From positions 310,001 through 374,000 of the forward strand of contig NZ_JADJNN010000008.1 of NCBI RefSeq assembly GCF_016714285.1: 64,000 bases of DNA, written 5' to 3'. The translations under genes were made by a program, and so were the position numbers. The DNA is from Nannocystis sp. (GTDB lineage Bacteria; Myxococcota_A; Polyangia; Nannocystales; Nannocystaceae). Positions 24,433-33,109 of the stretch are shown here, piece after piece; position 1 is the stretch's first letter; each line of letters opens with the position of its first letter. The notes below the pieces were generated by a model. It was not told where the DNA came from. It worked only from the letters and a program-made list of their open reading frames with translations, and searched no databases.

Positions 24433-25343
24433 CCCTCGTCCCTCCGAACGCCGGCGATCACGCGCCGGGCCACGATCTTGGTCGCGCGCACCAGGTGCTG
24501 CCCCGGCCAGGTCGCGTCGGGGCGGGTCTCCTCGAACAGCGCGGAGATGCGGATGTACGGCCGCGTGCCCGCGTCGCGGTGGGCGTGGATCTGCAGGAGC
24601 AGCGGGTTGTCGCCGACGACGGTGAGCCGCGCCGTATACACGTGGTCCGAGTCGGAGAAGGGGGTCGGGCGGTACCCCGAATAGCTGAGGATGCGAAAGT
24701 CGATCCGCGGCGCGAAGTACAGGGTCTTCGATTGCCCGGTCGCCAGGCCCGCCTCGAGTACGTAGAAGGTCGGGGCGCTGTGGCCGGCGGTGTAGCCGAG
24801 GTACACCGATATCGCCGCGAAGCGGGCCCCGTGCAGCCGCGCCGGCGTGATCACGTCGACCCGCTCGATCACCCCGTCGATCTGGCTGCCGTACTTGGCC
24901 TGGACCTCGGCGACGGTGGCGAGCAGGTGATCCTCCGGCAACACCTCGCCGATCGCGGTGGCGACGGAGCGCGGCGTGGTCGGCGGCAGGCCCACGCGGA
25001 CCATGCCGAGGTGGCCGGTGAAGGGGTCGTAGTCGGGCGCCTCGCGGTCGTGGGTGGCGTGGGCCCGGTAGTAGCGCAGGCCCCCGAGATCGCCGGCCGG
25101 CACCCGCAGGCGCGGCGCCTCGGTGCCGTCGCTGCAGGTCAGGCCGAGGCTCGCGGCCATCGCGTCGAGGGCGTCGCGGTAGCGGTCCCAGTCGAGCCGG
25201 ATCTCGCTGGTGTCGTCGAGGTAAGCGGTCAACGCGATCGAGGTCAGGAGGTGATCGTCGACCACGGTGTCTGGGAAGCTCTGTCGCAACATCGACGTGA
25301 GCGCCTCCCGGTCGTCCGGGAGCAGGTCCAATTCCAGCTTCAT
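24429..25343 (-). CDS. Hypothetical protein, 304 residues
   Basis: Soluble, no signal peptide or membrane segment, no family recognised. The N-terminus is acidic and helical (MKLELDLLPDDREAL); the middle and C-terminus alternate beta-like stretches with aromatic residues (LRYYRAHATHD, SVYLGYTAGHS, YIRISALFEE). It starts at ATG 25343 and ends overlapping the start of the small Cys-rich lipoprotein. Coupling to a surface lipoprotein suggests a shared process, but nothing more can be said. Confidence 0.7.
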   Translation of the reverse strand: MKLELDLLPDDREALTSMLRQSFPDTVVDDHLLTSIALTAYLDDTSEIRLDWDRYRDALDAMAASLGLTCSDGTEAPRLRVPAGDLGGLRYYRAHATHDREAPDYDPFTGHLGMVRVGLPPTTPRSVATAIGEVLPEDHLLATVAEVQAKYGSQIDGVIERVDVITPARLHGARFAAISVYLGYTAGHSAPTFYVLEAGLATGQSKTLYFAPRIDFRILSYSGYRPTPFSDSDHVYTARLTVVGDNPLLLQIHAHRDAGTRPYIRISALFEETRPDATWPGQHLVRATKIVARRVIAGVRRDEG

Positions 25344-25470
25344 CGCGGCATCCTACGCTCGTGCCCCGCGGCTCGCAGCGGGCGAGTGCGCGCCGATGCG
25401 AGGGTCGCTCTCGAGGCCGTTCTCGCGGCCGCGCTTGCTATCACTGCGAGGGCCGCCGCGAGGGCCGATC

Positions 25471-26286
25471 TTATGGTTCCGTGGCCGGGTGGATCTGGCC
25501 GCGGATGTCGCCGAAGTAGGTCTGTCCGGTGGTGTGGAGGTTGAAGTAGAGCTCGCCCTCGAGGGCGACCTGCAGCATGCCGGCGATGGTCGAGACCTTG
25601 AGCGGCTTGGTGGTGCCGAACGAGCCGCTCGGGATGATGCAGCCGGCCGTGAAGGCGGCGACGGCCCCATGGGCGTGCTCGACGAGGGCGACGAGGTGCT
25701 CGTTTCGCACCTCGACGGTGAGCGTGCCGTCGGCGAGGTCCGCCTTGAGGTCGGTGGTCAGCGAGAAGTCGACGAGGATCGGGCCGAGGGTGCCGGGCTT
25801 GCCGCAATGGATGTGGAACATGTTGATCGTCGCGGGATCGATGCCCTCGATCTTCACGTCGACGTAGGCCCGGCTGAGGTCCTTGGTGAAGCGGACCTTG
25901 CCGTGGGCGCGGTGACCCGCGGCCTCGCGCGCGGCCCGGGTCTGCGAGGGCGTGCTCGACTGGAACACCTTCGGCGTGGTCTTCGGCGTCTCGGTCTCCT
26001 CGCCGGCCTCCTGGAACGGGCTCAGGTAGGACTCGAACACGAGCCCGATCTCCTTGCCGCGCGAGGGGTCGAGGGCGGTGCTCGCTGCCGGGGCCGGGGT
26101 CGCCGCGATCGGGGCCACCGCGCTCGGGGTCGCGGTCGCGGCGGGGGCCGGGCTTGGCGCGGGTGCGGGGCTCGCCGGCGCGGCGGGAGGCGCCGGGTCC
26201 ATGGGCGCGTGGGTGGTGCTCGTGCCGCGGGAATCACAGCCCCACAGCATTGCGACGAGAAGGAGGGAAACGCGGGGACTGGGCAT
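25471..26286 (-). CDS. CHRD domain lipoprotein
   Basis: 271 residues from the ATG at 26286 (CAGGAG 6 nt before). The lipobox MLWGC precedes a long Ala/Pro-rich linker (about 25-75). The C-terminal 150 residues form a CHRD domain: the internal strand pattern FHIHCGKPGTLGPILVDF and the closing GELYFNLHTTGQ then GDIRGQI are characteristic. CHRD domains bind ligands or metals in secreted proteins, but no enzymatic role is established. It lies downstream of another lipoprotein gene on the same strand, from which a terminator-like hairpin separates it. Confidence 0.85.
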   Translation of the reverse strand: MPSPRVSLLLVAMLWGCDSRGTSTTHAPMDPAPPAAPASPAPAPSPAPAATATPSAVAPIAATPAPAASTALDPSRGKEIGLVFESYLSPFQEAGEETETPKTTPKVFQSSTPSQTRAAREAAGHRAHGKVRFTKDLSRAYVDVKIEGIDPATINMFHIHCGKPGTLGPILVDFSLTTDLKADLADGTLTVEVRNEHLVALVEHAHGAVAAFTAGCIIPSGSFGTTKPLKVSTIAGMLQVALEGELYFNLHTTGQTYFGDIRGQIHPATEP

Positions 26287-26415
26287 CGAGGGCTCCTGGG
26301 TGCGACCGGCTCGGCGACACCTTAGCGGAGCCCCCGGCCGCCGGGGTGGCGGGAGGTGGACATTGGGTGGTCCAACAATGGACGGTCTGCAGCGCGCGGG
26401 CGCGATCGTGGCCCC

Positions 26416-26451
26416 GAGCAAGTCGACGCGAGGCGCCGCGCCGACTTGTTC
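26416..26451 (-). terminator. Stem-loop after the lipoprotein gene
   Basis: GAGCAAGTCG and CGACTTGTTC form a 10-bp stem with one G-U pair around a GC-rich loop, starting about 5 nt after the stop at 26456. There is no clear T-run. Confidence 0.45.
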
Positions 26452-26455
26452 GCTA

Positions 26456-27163
26456 TCACGTCACGATCATGTGCTCGGGCTCGCGGCTGAACTCGGCGGA
26501 GCGGATGGTCTTGCGGGTCCCGTCGATCGCGACGTCGAGCTCGAGGATGAAGGGGCCGATGAAGGTGTTGAAGCCCGGACCGGCCTGCTCGCCCGCCCGC
26601 GAGAAGTCGAGATCGCCGAGCTTGTAGCTGATGTTCAGCTCGGTCCCGGCCGGCACCCGCGCGTCCCAGGGCGTGTAGGTGCCCTCGCCGGCCTTCCACT
26701 GCGTCGGCTTGCGCAGCGTCGTGCTGCCGGCCACGCGCTTGCTCGTCGGGTCGAGCACGCGGACGGCCTCGACGCGAAACTGGCCCGCGAACTCGCTGTT
26801 CACGGCCAGCTGCACGGTGGATTGGGTGCAGGGCTGGCGGAAGCTGTCGCCCGGCTGGGCCGAACGCGCCATGGCGCCGGCGGCCACCTCGCTCGACCGG
26901 GGCGGCTCGTCGGCGGAGGCCGCCGGGGCGGGATCGGGGCAGTCCGAGTGCAGCTGCACCGATGCGACGGCGACGCGGAAATCAGCGGGGGACTCGGGCG
27001 GCGGGGTCACCGATCCGGTCGGGTCGACCGGCGGCGGCGGGGCGTAGTGCGAGGGCGTCGAGCCGTCGACCGGCGGCGGCGTGTACGAAGGGGTGGCGCT
27101 GTCCCACGCGGCACAGGCGGCGAGCAGCAGGACGACGAGCGGAGTGAGGCGCATTGCGGACAT
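26456..27163 (-). CDS. Hypothetical lipoprotein
   Basis: 235 residues from ATG 27163 (a second ATG lies 9 nt on at 27154). Signal peptide with the lipobox LLAAC, then a Pro/Ser/Thr-rich spacer (PPPVDGS). The mature part looks beta-rich, with phrases such as VQLAVNSEFAGQFRVEAVRV and GTELNISYKLGDLDF. One cysteine pair may exist in the mature part (SDCPDPA, QPCTQS). No family recognised. Upstream, 27164-27398 is intergenic and divergent with the subtilase operon. Confidence 0.75.
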   Translation of the reverse strand: MSAMRLTPLVVLLLAACAAWDSATPSYTPPPVDGSTPSHYAPPPPVDPTGSVTPPPESPADFRVAVASVQLHSDCPDPAPAASADEPPRSSEVAAGAMARSAQPGDSFRQPCTQSTVQLAVNSEFAGQFRVEAVRVLDPTSKRVAGSTTLRKPTQWKAGEGTYTPWDARVPAGTELNISYKLGDLDFSRAGEQAGPGFNTFIGPFILELDVAIDGTRKTIRSAEFSREPEHMIVT

Positions 27164-27398
27164 TGAGAGGACCCCCAGGTGGATGATGCCAGCATCCAAC
27201 GCCGGTCGACGCGGTCGGCCTACAGTCGGCGCGCGACGATCGGGCGCGGGCGCGTTCGCTCGCGTCGCGGAGCGGCACCTGCAAGCGTTGCACGCCGCTG
27301 CAGGGCCTGCGGCCGTGGGTCGACGGGTTGTCCATGATCTCGGCCCGCTCGCGTTGGCGCGGTAGTTGCGAACAGGGTGACCCCACGGAGATCCTTCG

Positions 27399-27806
27399 AT
27401 GACCACGCTCTCGCGTCCGCAGAAATTCACCCTGGAATCGCTCTACCTCCCTATCCCGGCGAGCTTGGGCGAGGACGGCCCCCCCGCGCACGGCGTGAAG
27501 CTCGGGCTCACCGGTCGCGCTGGGAGCTCCAATCTGGTCGGCACCCTGCAGCTCGACCCCAACGCCTGCACCCTCAATTCGTTCGGGGACCGCGAGATGT
27601 GCACCAAGATCGCGATTCGCTCGACGTCGGTGACCGCCACCCTGATGCCCGTCCCCGATCCCAAGGGGCTCCACCGCAGCTACTACATGCTGCAGGGCGA
27701 GCACCTCGCGCCGTTGACGGCGCTGATCGTGGATCCGCAGCACCAGCGGCACTATCTCAAGTGCAACGATACGATCGTCGCGCTGTTCCCCGACGACGGC
27801 GCCTGA
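27399..27806 (+). CDS. Hypothetical partner of the downstream subtilase
   Basis: 135 residues, soluble, no signal peptide. The sequence is mostly beta-type (KLGLTGRAGSSNLVGTLQL, TSVTATLMPVPD) with two cysteines (DPNACTLNS, DREMCTK) and ends in a short acidic tail. No known family. The gene lies 12 nt upstream of the subtilase gene on the same strand, so the two products probably act together; an inhibitor, chaperone or recognition subunit are all possible. Confidence 0.7.
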   Translation: MTTLSRPQKFTLESLYLPIPASLGEDGPPAHGVKLGLTGRAGSSNLVGTLQLDPNACTLNSFGDREMCTKIAIRSTSVTATLMPVPDPKGLHRSYYMLQGEHLAPLTALIVDPQHQRHYLKCNDTIVALFPDDGA

Positions 27807-27818
27807 GATACGGACATC

Positions 27819-30458
27819 ATGCTCGCCACGCTCGTCCGCTGGGGATATCCACACAAGGCGCGCACTGAGCCCGGCGCCTGGGGCGACGCGCAATTCGACG
27901 CGTCGTGGCCGATGGAGGCGATCGACGCGCCCGGGGCCTGGCTGGTCCCTGCGAGCGGGCGCTGCTCGGTGGCCGTGGTCGACACCGGGGTGTACATCCA
28001 GCACCGGGATCTGGCGGGCTGCCGCGCCGTCGCCGGCACGGCCTGGACCGACGCCGCGGGCCACGGCACCGCGGTGGCCGGGGTGGTCGCGGCGAGCCAC
28101 GGCGCCGGCCTCGGGCTCGCGGGTGTATGTCCAGACGTCGGGCTCGCGGCGTACCTCGCCGACGACCAGCTGCTCGACGTGCTCAGCATCCCGGCGCTCG
28201 GCCTGACCCCGCGTCTGACCCGGCTGCTGGCGGCGCTGGCCGAGCTGCACGCGTCGATGGCCGCGCAGCCGCGGCCGGACATCCGCGCGGTCACCCTGGC
28301 CAAGGCCGGGGCGCGAGCGACGGCGAAGGAGGCCGAGGACGAGTGCCGCACGCACTTCCTCGCGCCGATCCGCGACCTGCTCGCCGACGATCTGGTGGTC
28401 GTGCTCGGCGGCGCCAATGCTCCGGTGCCGGCCGCTCGCTGCGTCCCGGCGGCGGTGCAGGGCCTGCTCGGCGGGCACGAGGGCGTGATTGTCGTATCGG
28501 GCAGCGAGCCGCCGTGGGGCAGCCCGTGGGAGCGCAACGCGGACCTCTGCTATCCGGGCCAGGACGACGTCGATCTGTGGGCGCCCGGCGGGCTGCAGAC
28601 CACGCTGGGGATCGCAGATCCGGCGCACTACAACGAATGCCCGGCGGTGGCGAGCGGACCGACGCCGCTCAACGCCGGCAACTCGCTGGCGATCCCCCAC
28701 GTCGCCGGCGTGGCTGCGTTGCTGGTGCGGATCGATCCGACGCTGGGCGGCGCGGCGGTCGGGCGCCTGATCCGCGAGACCGCGGAGGAGCAGCGCAACG
28801 CCGCCCACAAGCCGGCGATCCGGGTGCTCAACGCCTTCGCCGCGGCGCTGCGGGCCCACAATCGGGCGTGTCCGGACGCGCAGCTCGCCGGCTATCGCGT
28901 GATGATCCCGCATCGCCTCGAGTTCGTCGGCGGGCCCGAGGAGCTCGAGGGGGCCGTGCTGGTGCTCAGCTCGCCCGGCCACGCGGATCAGGTGGAGGTG
29001 CCATTTGTCTATCTGCCGAAGATCGGCGGACTCTATGCGTGGTGTCGATTCACCGCGCCGGCGTCGCTGCCGCTCGTCGCTGAATTGCAGCACACGATCA
29101 AGAAGCACGGCGGCGCGAGCGTGACGCGCTGCCTGTGGCGCGGCGCGCTGACCTCGCTGATCGCGGGGGCCCCGGCCGGCGCGGTGAACAGCGCGTGGTG
29201 TCACCCGGCGTGCCCCGAGCTGCGGACGATCCGGCTGCAGGGGCTGGCGATGACGCTGGTCCACGCCGCCGATCCGGCCCGCCCGATCGCGCGGGCGAAG
29301 CTGCGGCTGCGGCACTGCGCGAACGGCAGCGAGTCGGTCTGCGAGACGGCGCTCGACGGCAGCTTCCTGCTGCCCTTCGTCGAGCCCGGGCCGCACGAGC
29401 TGCTCGGCGCCGACATCCCGGGCCTGCCGGGCGGGCTGTGCGTGGCCATGACCCTCGACGAGGGCAAGCTGTACGTCAGCGATCCGGCGACCGGGACGCA
29501 GCCGTTCCTGTCGGTGATGGCGCCGCCGCGGCGCAGCCCGTGGATCGGTCTCTGGGCCGGCGAGGTCGAGCTGGCCGGGGCCGTGGCGCCGGGCAAGGAC
29601 TGCGACGAGGTCGCGGGCGCGGTGACCGTGACGATGCGCGGCAAGCCGCTCGACCGCACCCGCGTGCTCGACCGCTGCATCGAGGCGATCAGCGGGGACC
29701 ACAGCAGCTACGAGGAATTCACCGAGGAGTTCGGCGCGATGCCGGAGGAGGACATGCCGGAGTTTGGCCGCAAGATCACGCGCGTGTTCTCGACGGCGCT
29801 GTGGCGGCTCACCGGGGCGCCGGCCAGCGAGGCGCAGGAGCTGGCGATGGACGATGCGCGCGAGGTGTCGCTGCTCGACTGGAAGGAGGTCGCGCTGCCG
29901 CCGGGCTTCCTGGTCGCCGAGGGAGCCGACGGGCTCGCTGTGTCGCTCGACCTGCGCGAGCTCAGTCGCCGTTTCCTGCAGGCGCACCTCGAGCGCCCGG
30001 ACGAGCTGGCGTTCCCCTACGAGCTCGACCTCACCTTCGCGTGGTCGCTCGGCTACCAGACCCACGCGGCCGCCGACGCGAGCACGGCCTACGAGCTGCG
30101 CATCGCCCTCGTCGAGCGGGACCTCGCGCCGATGCCGGTCCCGTGGGCGGTGGTGCCGACCGAGGGCTGGCCGCGGCGCTGGCGGCTCGTGGCCGGGCCG
30201 CTGGCGGGGCCGATCGAGCTGTCGACCGCGCCGGGCAGCCCGCTGCGGATCTCGGCCGACCCGGAGCCGGCGCCGCCGGGGTGTACATCGGCGATCGTCG
30301 AGGAGCCGGCCGACACCTCGCCGGACGCGGCACGAGTGTTTGCGATCGGGCCGGCGGGGGAGGTCGGCGTGATCTCGCGGTGGCTATCCGTGGGCGAGGC
30401 GACCGCGGTCGCGAGCCATATCATCGTCACGCGCCGCGGCGCGCCGGTGCCTGCGTAG
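27819..30458 (+). CDS. Cytosolic S8 subtilase with long C-terminal region
   Basis: 879 residues. Catalytic triad present: Asp55 (VVDTGV), His82 (GHGTAVAG), Ser289 (GNSLAIPHVAG, in place of the usual GTSMAxPHVAG), with Asn200 (GGAN) as likely oxyanion residue. No signal peptide or propeptide-like stretch is seen, so it appears to work inside the cell. A carboxypeptidase-regulatory-like segment follows around 480-540 (ALDGSFLLPFVEPGPHELL), and the C-terminal 330 residues are unassigned. Intracellular subtilases with partner genes occur in bacterial conflict systems. Part of a two-gene operon. Confidence 0.85.
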   Translation: MLATLVRWGYPHKARTEPGAWGDAQFDASWPMEAIDAPGAWLVPASGRCSVAVVDTGVYIQHRDLAGCRAVAGTAWTDAAGHGTAVAGVVAASHGAGLGLAGVCPDVGLAAYLADDQLLDVLSIPALGLTPRLTRLLAALAELHASMAAQPRPDIRAVTLAKAGARATAKEAEDECRTHFLAPIRDLLADDLVVVLGGANAPVPAARCVPAAVQGLLGGHEGVIVVSGSEPPWGSPWERNADLCYPGQDDVDLWAPGGLQTTLGIADPAHYNECPAVASGPTPLNAGNSLAIPHVAGVAALLVRIDPTLGGAAVGRLIRETAEEQRNAAHKPAIRVLNAFAAALRAHNRACPDAQLAGYRVMIPHRLEFVGGPEELEGAVLVLSSPGHADQVEVPFVYLPKIGGLYAWCRFTAPASLPLVAELQHTIKKHGGASVTRCLWRGALTSLIAGAPAGAVNSAWCHPACPELRTIRLQGLAMTLVHAADPARPIARAKLRLRHCANGSESVCETALDGSFLLPFVEPGPHELLGADIPGLPGGLCVAMTLDEGKLYVSDPATGTQPFLSVMAPPRRSPWIGLWAGEVELAGAVAPGKDCDEVAGAVTVTMRGKPLDRTRVLDRCIEAISGDHSSYEEFTEEFGAMPEEDMPEFGRKITRVFSTALWRLTGAPASEAQELAMDDAREVSLLDWKEVALPPGFLVAEGADGLAVSLDLRELSRRFLQAHLERPDELAFPYELDLTFAWSLGYQTHAAADASTAYELRIALVERDLAPMPVPWAVVPTEGWPRRWRLVAGPLAGPIELSTAPGSPLRISADPEPAPPGCTSAIVEEPADTSPDAARVFAIGPAGEVGVISRWLSVGEATAVASHIIVTRRGAPVPA

Positions 30459-30516
30459 GTGGTATTCGCCGGCTCACCCGCGTGACGTCGGCGGACTCGC
30501 GGTGGGCGACGATCGC

Positions 30517-32883
30517 TCAGCGAGGGCCGTCGCCCTGGCCCTCGGGGAGCGGGTAGCGACCGAGCAGCTGTTCGGCGGCCGCGAGCGCCGCCTCGACGCG
30601 GGCGAGCGCGACGGCATCCTCGGTGTCGGTGATCCGCGGGCGCAGACGCTGGAGCGCCCGCCGGTTGAGGCCGAGGCCGAGCGGCGAGCCCTTCTCGCGG
30701 TTGAGGCCGATCGAGGAGGCGAGCACGCCGAGTGACTCGCGGATCTGGCCGGTCTCGGCCAGGAGGTCGGCGAGGGCGGCGGTCGTGCGGGCCATGCCGA
30801 TCGCGTCGCCGAGCGAGCGCTGGACCTCGAGGGCGGCGGCGAGGCGCTGGCCGGCGCGCTCATGCCGACGCTTGGCGATCTCGATGCGGCCCATGGTCTC
30901 CCACACGCGGGCGACCGCGCGGGCGTCCCCGAGGCGGCGCAGCAGCTTCTCGGCGACCAGCGCGTGGTCGAGGGCCATCGACAGGGCGTCGTCCTCGCGA
31001 CCCGGGCGCAGCGGCGCGTGCAGGGGCACGCGCGCGAGCAGGTGGTGGGTATCGGCGAGCTCGCGGAGGGCGACCTTGTCGTCGTCGCCGGCGGCCTCGA
31101 AGACCTGGCGCGAGCTGACCAGCAGGTGGGTCGCTCGCACGTGATCGCCGAGGCGGATGTAGATCGCCGCCTGGTCGTTGAGGAGGGCCGCTGCGCCGCG
31201 GGCGTCGCCAGCGGCCATGAGGGCCTGGCTGGCGGACATCAGGGCGGCGAGCGCCTCCTCGAGCGCCCGCAGGTCGCCGCGATCGTAGCCGACACCGGCG
31301 ATCACCAGGGCGACCTCGGCCTGCAGCGCGGGCGGATCGCCGGGCACCACGGCCGCGAGCGCTTGCCGGGCCGTGATCAAAGCTGTCTCGAGGGTCAGGT
31401 GCGCGTCGGTGCCGAGGTCGGTGCCGAGGCTGGACCACTGGATGCGGGCGAGCTCGATGAGCGCGGCGATCCGCAGGCGTCGACGCGCGTCGGTCGGGGC
31501 CAGGCGCTCGAGGATCGCCAGGGCCCGGCGGGCGTGGCCGAGGCCCTGCGCGCCGAGGCCCTGGTCGGCGGCCTGGCGGGCGGCCTGGATGTAGCGCGCC
31601 GCGGCGTCGTCAGCCTCGTCGATCGCGTGGAGATGCGAGGCCGCTCGGGCCGCGTCCGGGCTGCGTCGGTGGCGGTGCGGGGCGTGCACGTGCGGGTGCT
31701 CTGCGCGCGGGACCGGAGCCTGCGGGGTTGGGCTCGCTGGCGCGGGCGCCGGGGCTGGCGCGGGCTGCAACTCGATGGTGACGGCGTGCGGCGTGGTGAC
31801 GGCGGGCGGCGCGGGCGGCGGATCGGTGGTGATCGTGGGCGGCGGATCTGTGGTGATCGTGGGCGGCGGATCGGCGGTGATCGCGGGCGCTGGATCGGTG
31901 GTGATCGTGGCTGGCGTCGAGGCGGTGATCGTGGCTGGCGTCGGGGTCGACTCGGCCGCGCTGAGCAGCGCGGCCTCGCGGGCCTGCGTGTCGCTCGCGG
32001 CCTCGGCATCGGCGCGGCCGGTCTGGAGTGGGTCGCCGCCGAGGATCTCGGCGAGGCGACGATGCCAGTAGTTGGCCAGCGACGGGGTGATGCCGGCGCG
32101 CAACGCCTCGACGATCGCGGGCGGCATGTGGATCCGGCCCTCGCCGCGATCCTCGAGCGGCACGCCGTGATCGATCGCGGCCTGCAGGTGCAGCAGCACG
32201 GCCAGCGGGCGCTGCTCGAGCAGCGTCGCGCACAGCTCGACCTCGAAGCCGGTGCCGATCGTCGCGCCGGCTCGCAGGGTGGTGAGCGGCTCGGGCCCGA
32301 GGCCGCGCAGGCAGGTGGGGTCGGGGGTGGGGGTCGTCGCGGTCGCCGACTCGCCCGCCGGGGCCTGGATGACGGCGGCGAGGCCCTCGCTCGCGAGCAG
32401 CGCGGCGAGCAGGGAGCCCGCGGCGCCCGCTGGCTCGCGTGAGCGGAACATCAGGAGGATCGGCAGGCGCATCCATCCGGGGCGAAGGATGATCTGGTGG
32501 AGGATCGCGAGGGTCGCCGGGTCCGCGGCCTCGACGGCCTCGAAGACGAGGATCGATCGCCGGGGGTCGCCGTCGGCGAGGCGATTGCCGAGATCGACGA
32601 GGACGGCGTCGATCTCGGTCGTCGGCGGCTCGCCGAGGAGGCGGCGCCGCAGGCCGCCCAGGACCCGGTCGCGGGCCTGCTCGAGGATCGGCGCCTCGCC
32701 GAGGACGAGCTCAAGGCGGCGACGGGCGTCGTGGAGGGGCCCGAGGGTCGACGGTGGCACGTCGCAGCTCACCCGGATCAGCCGCAGTTCGCCGGGGGCG
32801 GCCGGCATCGGCAGGCCCACGAGGGCGGCGTGGCGGCCGCTGAGGAGGCGCTCCCAGATTCCGTGGCGATCGGTGTCAGGCAT
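30517..32883 (-). CDS. P-loop-less NTPase-like protein with Thr/Pro linker and TPR repeats
   Basis: 788 residues in three parts. The first 310 residues resemble an AAA/STAND-type domain: RSILVFEAVEAADPATLAIL has the layout of a Walker B strand and sensor helix, but the Walker A position (LVGLPMPAAPGELRLIRV) lacks GxxxxGK. A central linker (about 315-400) is built from repeats of an 8-residue Thr/Asp/Pro unit. The last 370 residues are Ala/Leu-rich helical pairs of TPR type. No signal peptide. It reads leftward between the subtilase and SLOG-SLATT genes. A scaffold or receptor role is inferred. Confidence 0.65.
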   Translation of the reverse strand: MPDTDRHGIWERLLSGRHAALVGLPMPAAPGELRLIRVSCDVPPSTLGPLHDARRRLELVLGEAPILEQARDRVLGGLRRRLLGEPPTTEIDAVLVDLGNRLADGDPRRSILVFEAVEAADPATLAILHQIILRPGWMRLPILLMFRSREPAGAAGSLLAALLASEGLAAVIQAPAGESATATTPTPDPTCLRGLGPEPLTTLRAGATIGTGFEVELCATLLEQRPLAVLLHLQAAIDHGVPLEDRGEGRIHMPPAIVEALRAGITPSLANYWHRRLAEILGGDPLQTGRADAEAASDTQAREAALLSAAESTPTPATITASTPATITTDPAPAITADPPPTITTDPPPTITTDPPPAPPAVTTPHAVTIELQPAPAPAPAPASPTPQAPVPRAEHPHVHAPHRHRRSPDAARAASHLHAIDEADDAAARYIQAARQAADQGLGAQGLGHARRALAILERLAPTDARRRLRIAALIELARIQWSSLGTDLGTDAHLTLETALITARQALAAVVPGDPPALQAEVALVIAGVGYDRGDLRALEEALAALMSASQALMAAGDARGAAALLNDQAAIYIRLGDHVRATHLLVSSRQVFEAAGDDDKVALRELADTHHLLARVPLHAPLRPGREDDALSMALDHALVAEKLLRRLGDARAVARVWETMGRIEIAKRRHERAGQRLAAALEVQRSLGDAIGMARTTAALADLLAETGQIRESLGVLASSIGLNREKGSPLGLGLNRRALQRLRPRITDTEDAVALARVEAALAAAEQLLGRYPLPEGQGDGPR
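31815..31945. repeat. 24-bp repeats inside the TPR protein gene
   Basis: About five copies of a 24-bp unit coding for an 8-residue Pro/Thr/Ile/Asp block (PPPTITTD type) in the linker. Copies differ by few bases, so length variation between strains is likely. Confidence 0.8.
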
Positions 32884-33109
32884 CGCGGCACTTTGCCACG
32901 CCCCGGCGGCGAATCGTCATTCAATCGTTCGTGGCGCGGGACGTGGATTCCTGCGCGCGCGGCGGACGCAATGCTTGCACTTGTGATACACATCGATATG
33001 GGAGTGGAACGACGGGCCAGCGATGGCCTGGCGCGGTCGGCCCCGCGACGATCGTCGGCCCGCGCCGGGCTGATGCCCGGCCACGCATGCGTGATACCCT
33101 GCCGCGACG

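Noticed and set aside
32884..33109. Promoter around TTGCAC ... GATATG in the divergent gap
   Set aside because: Spacing of about 14-15 bp is too short for a convincing sigma-70 promoter.
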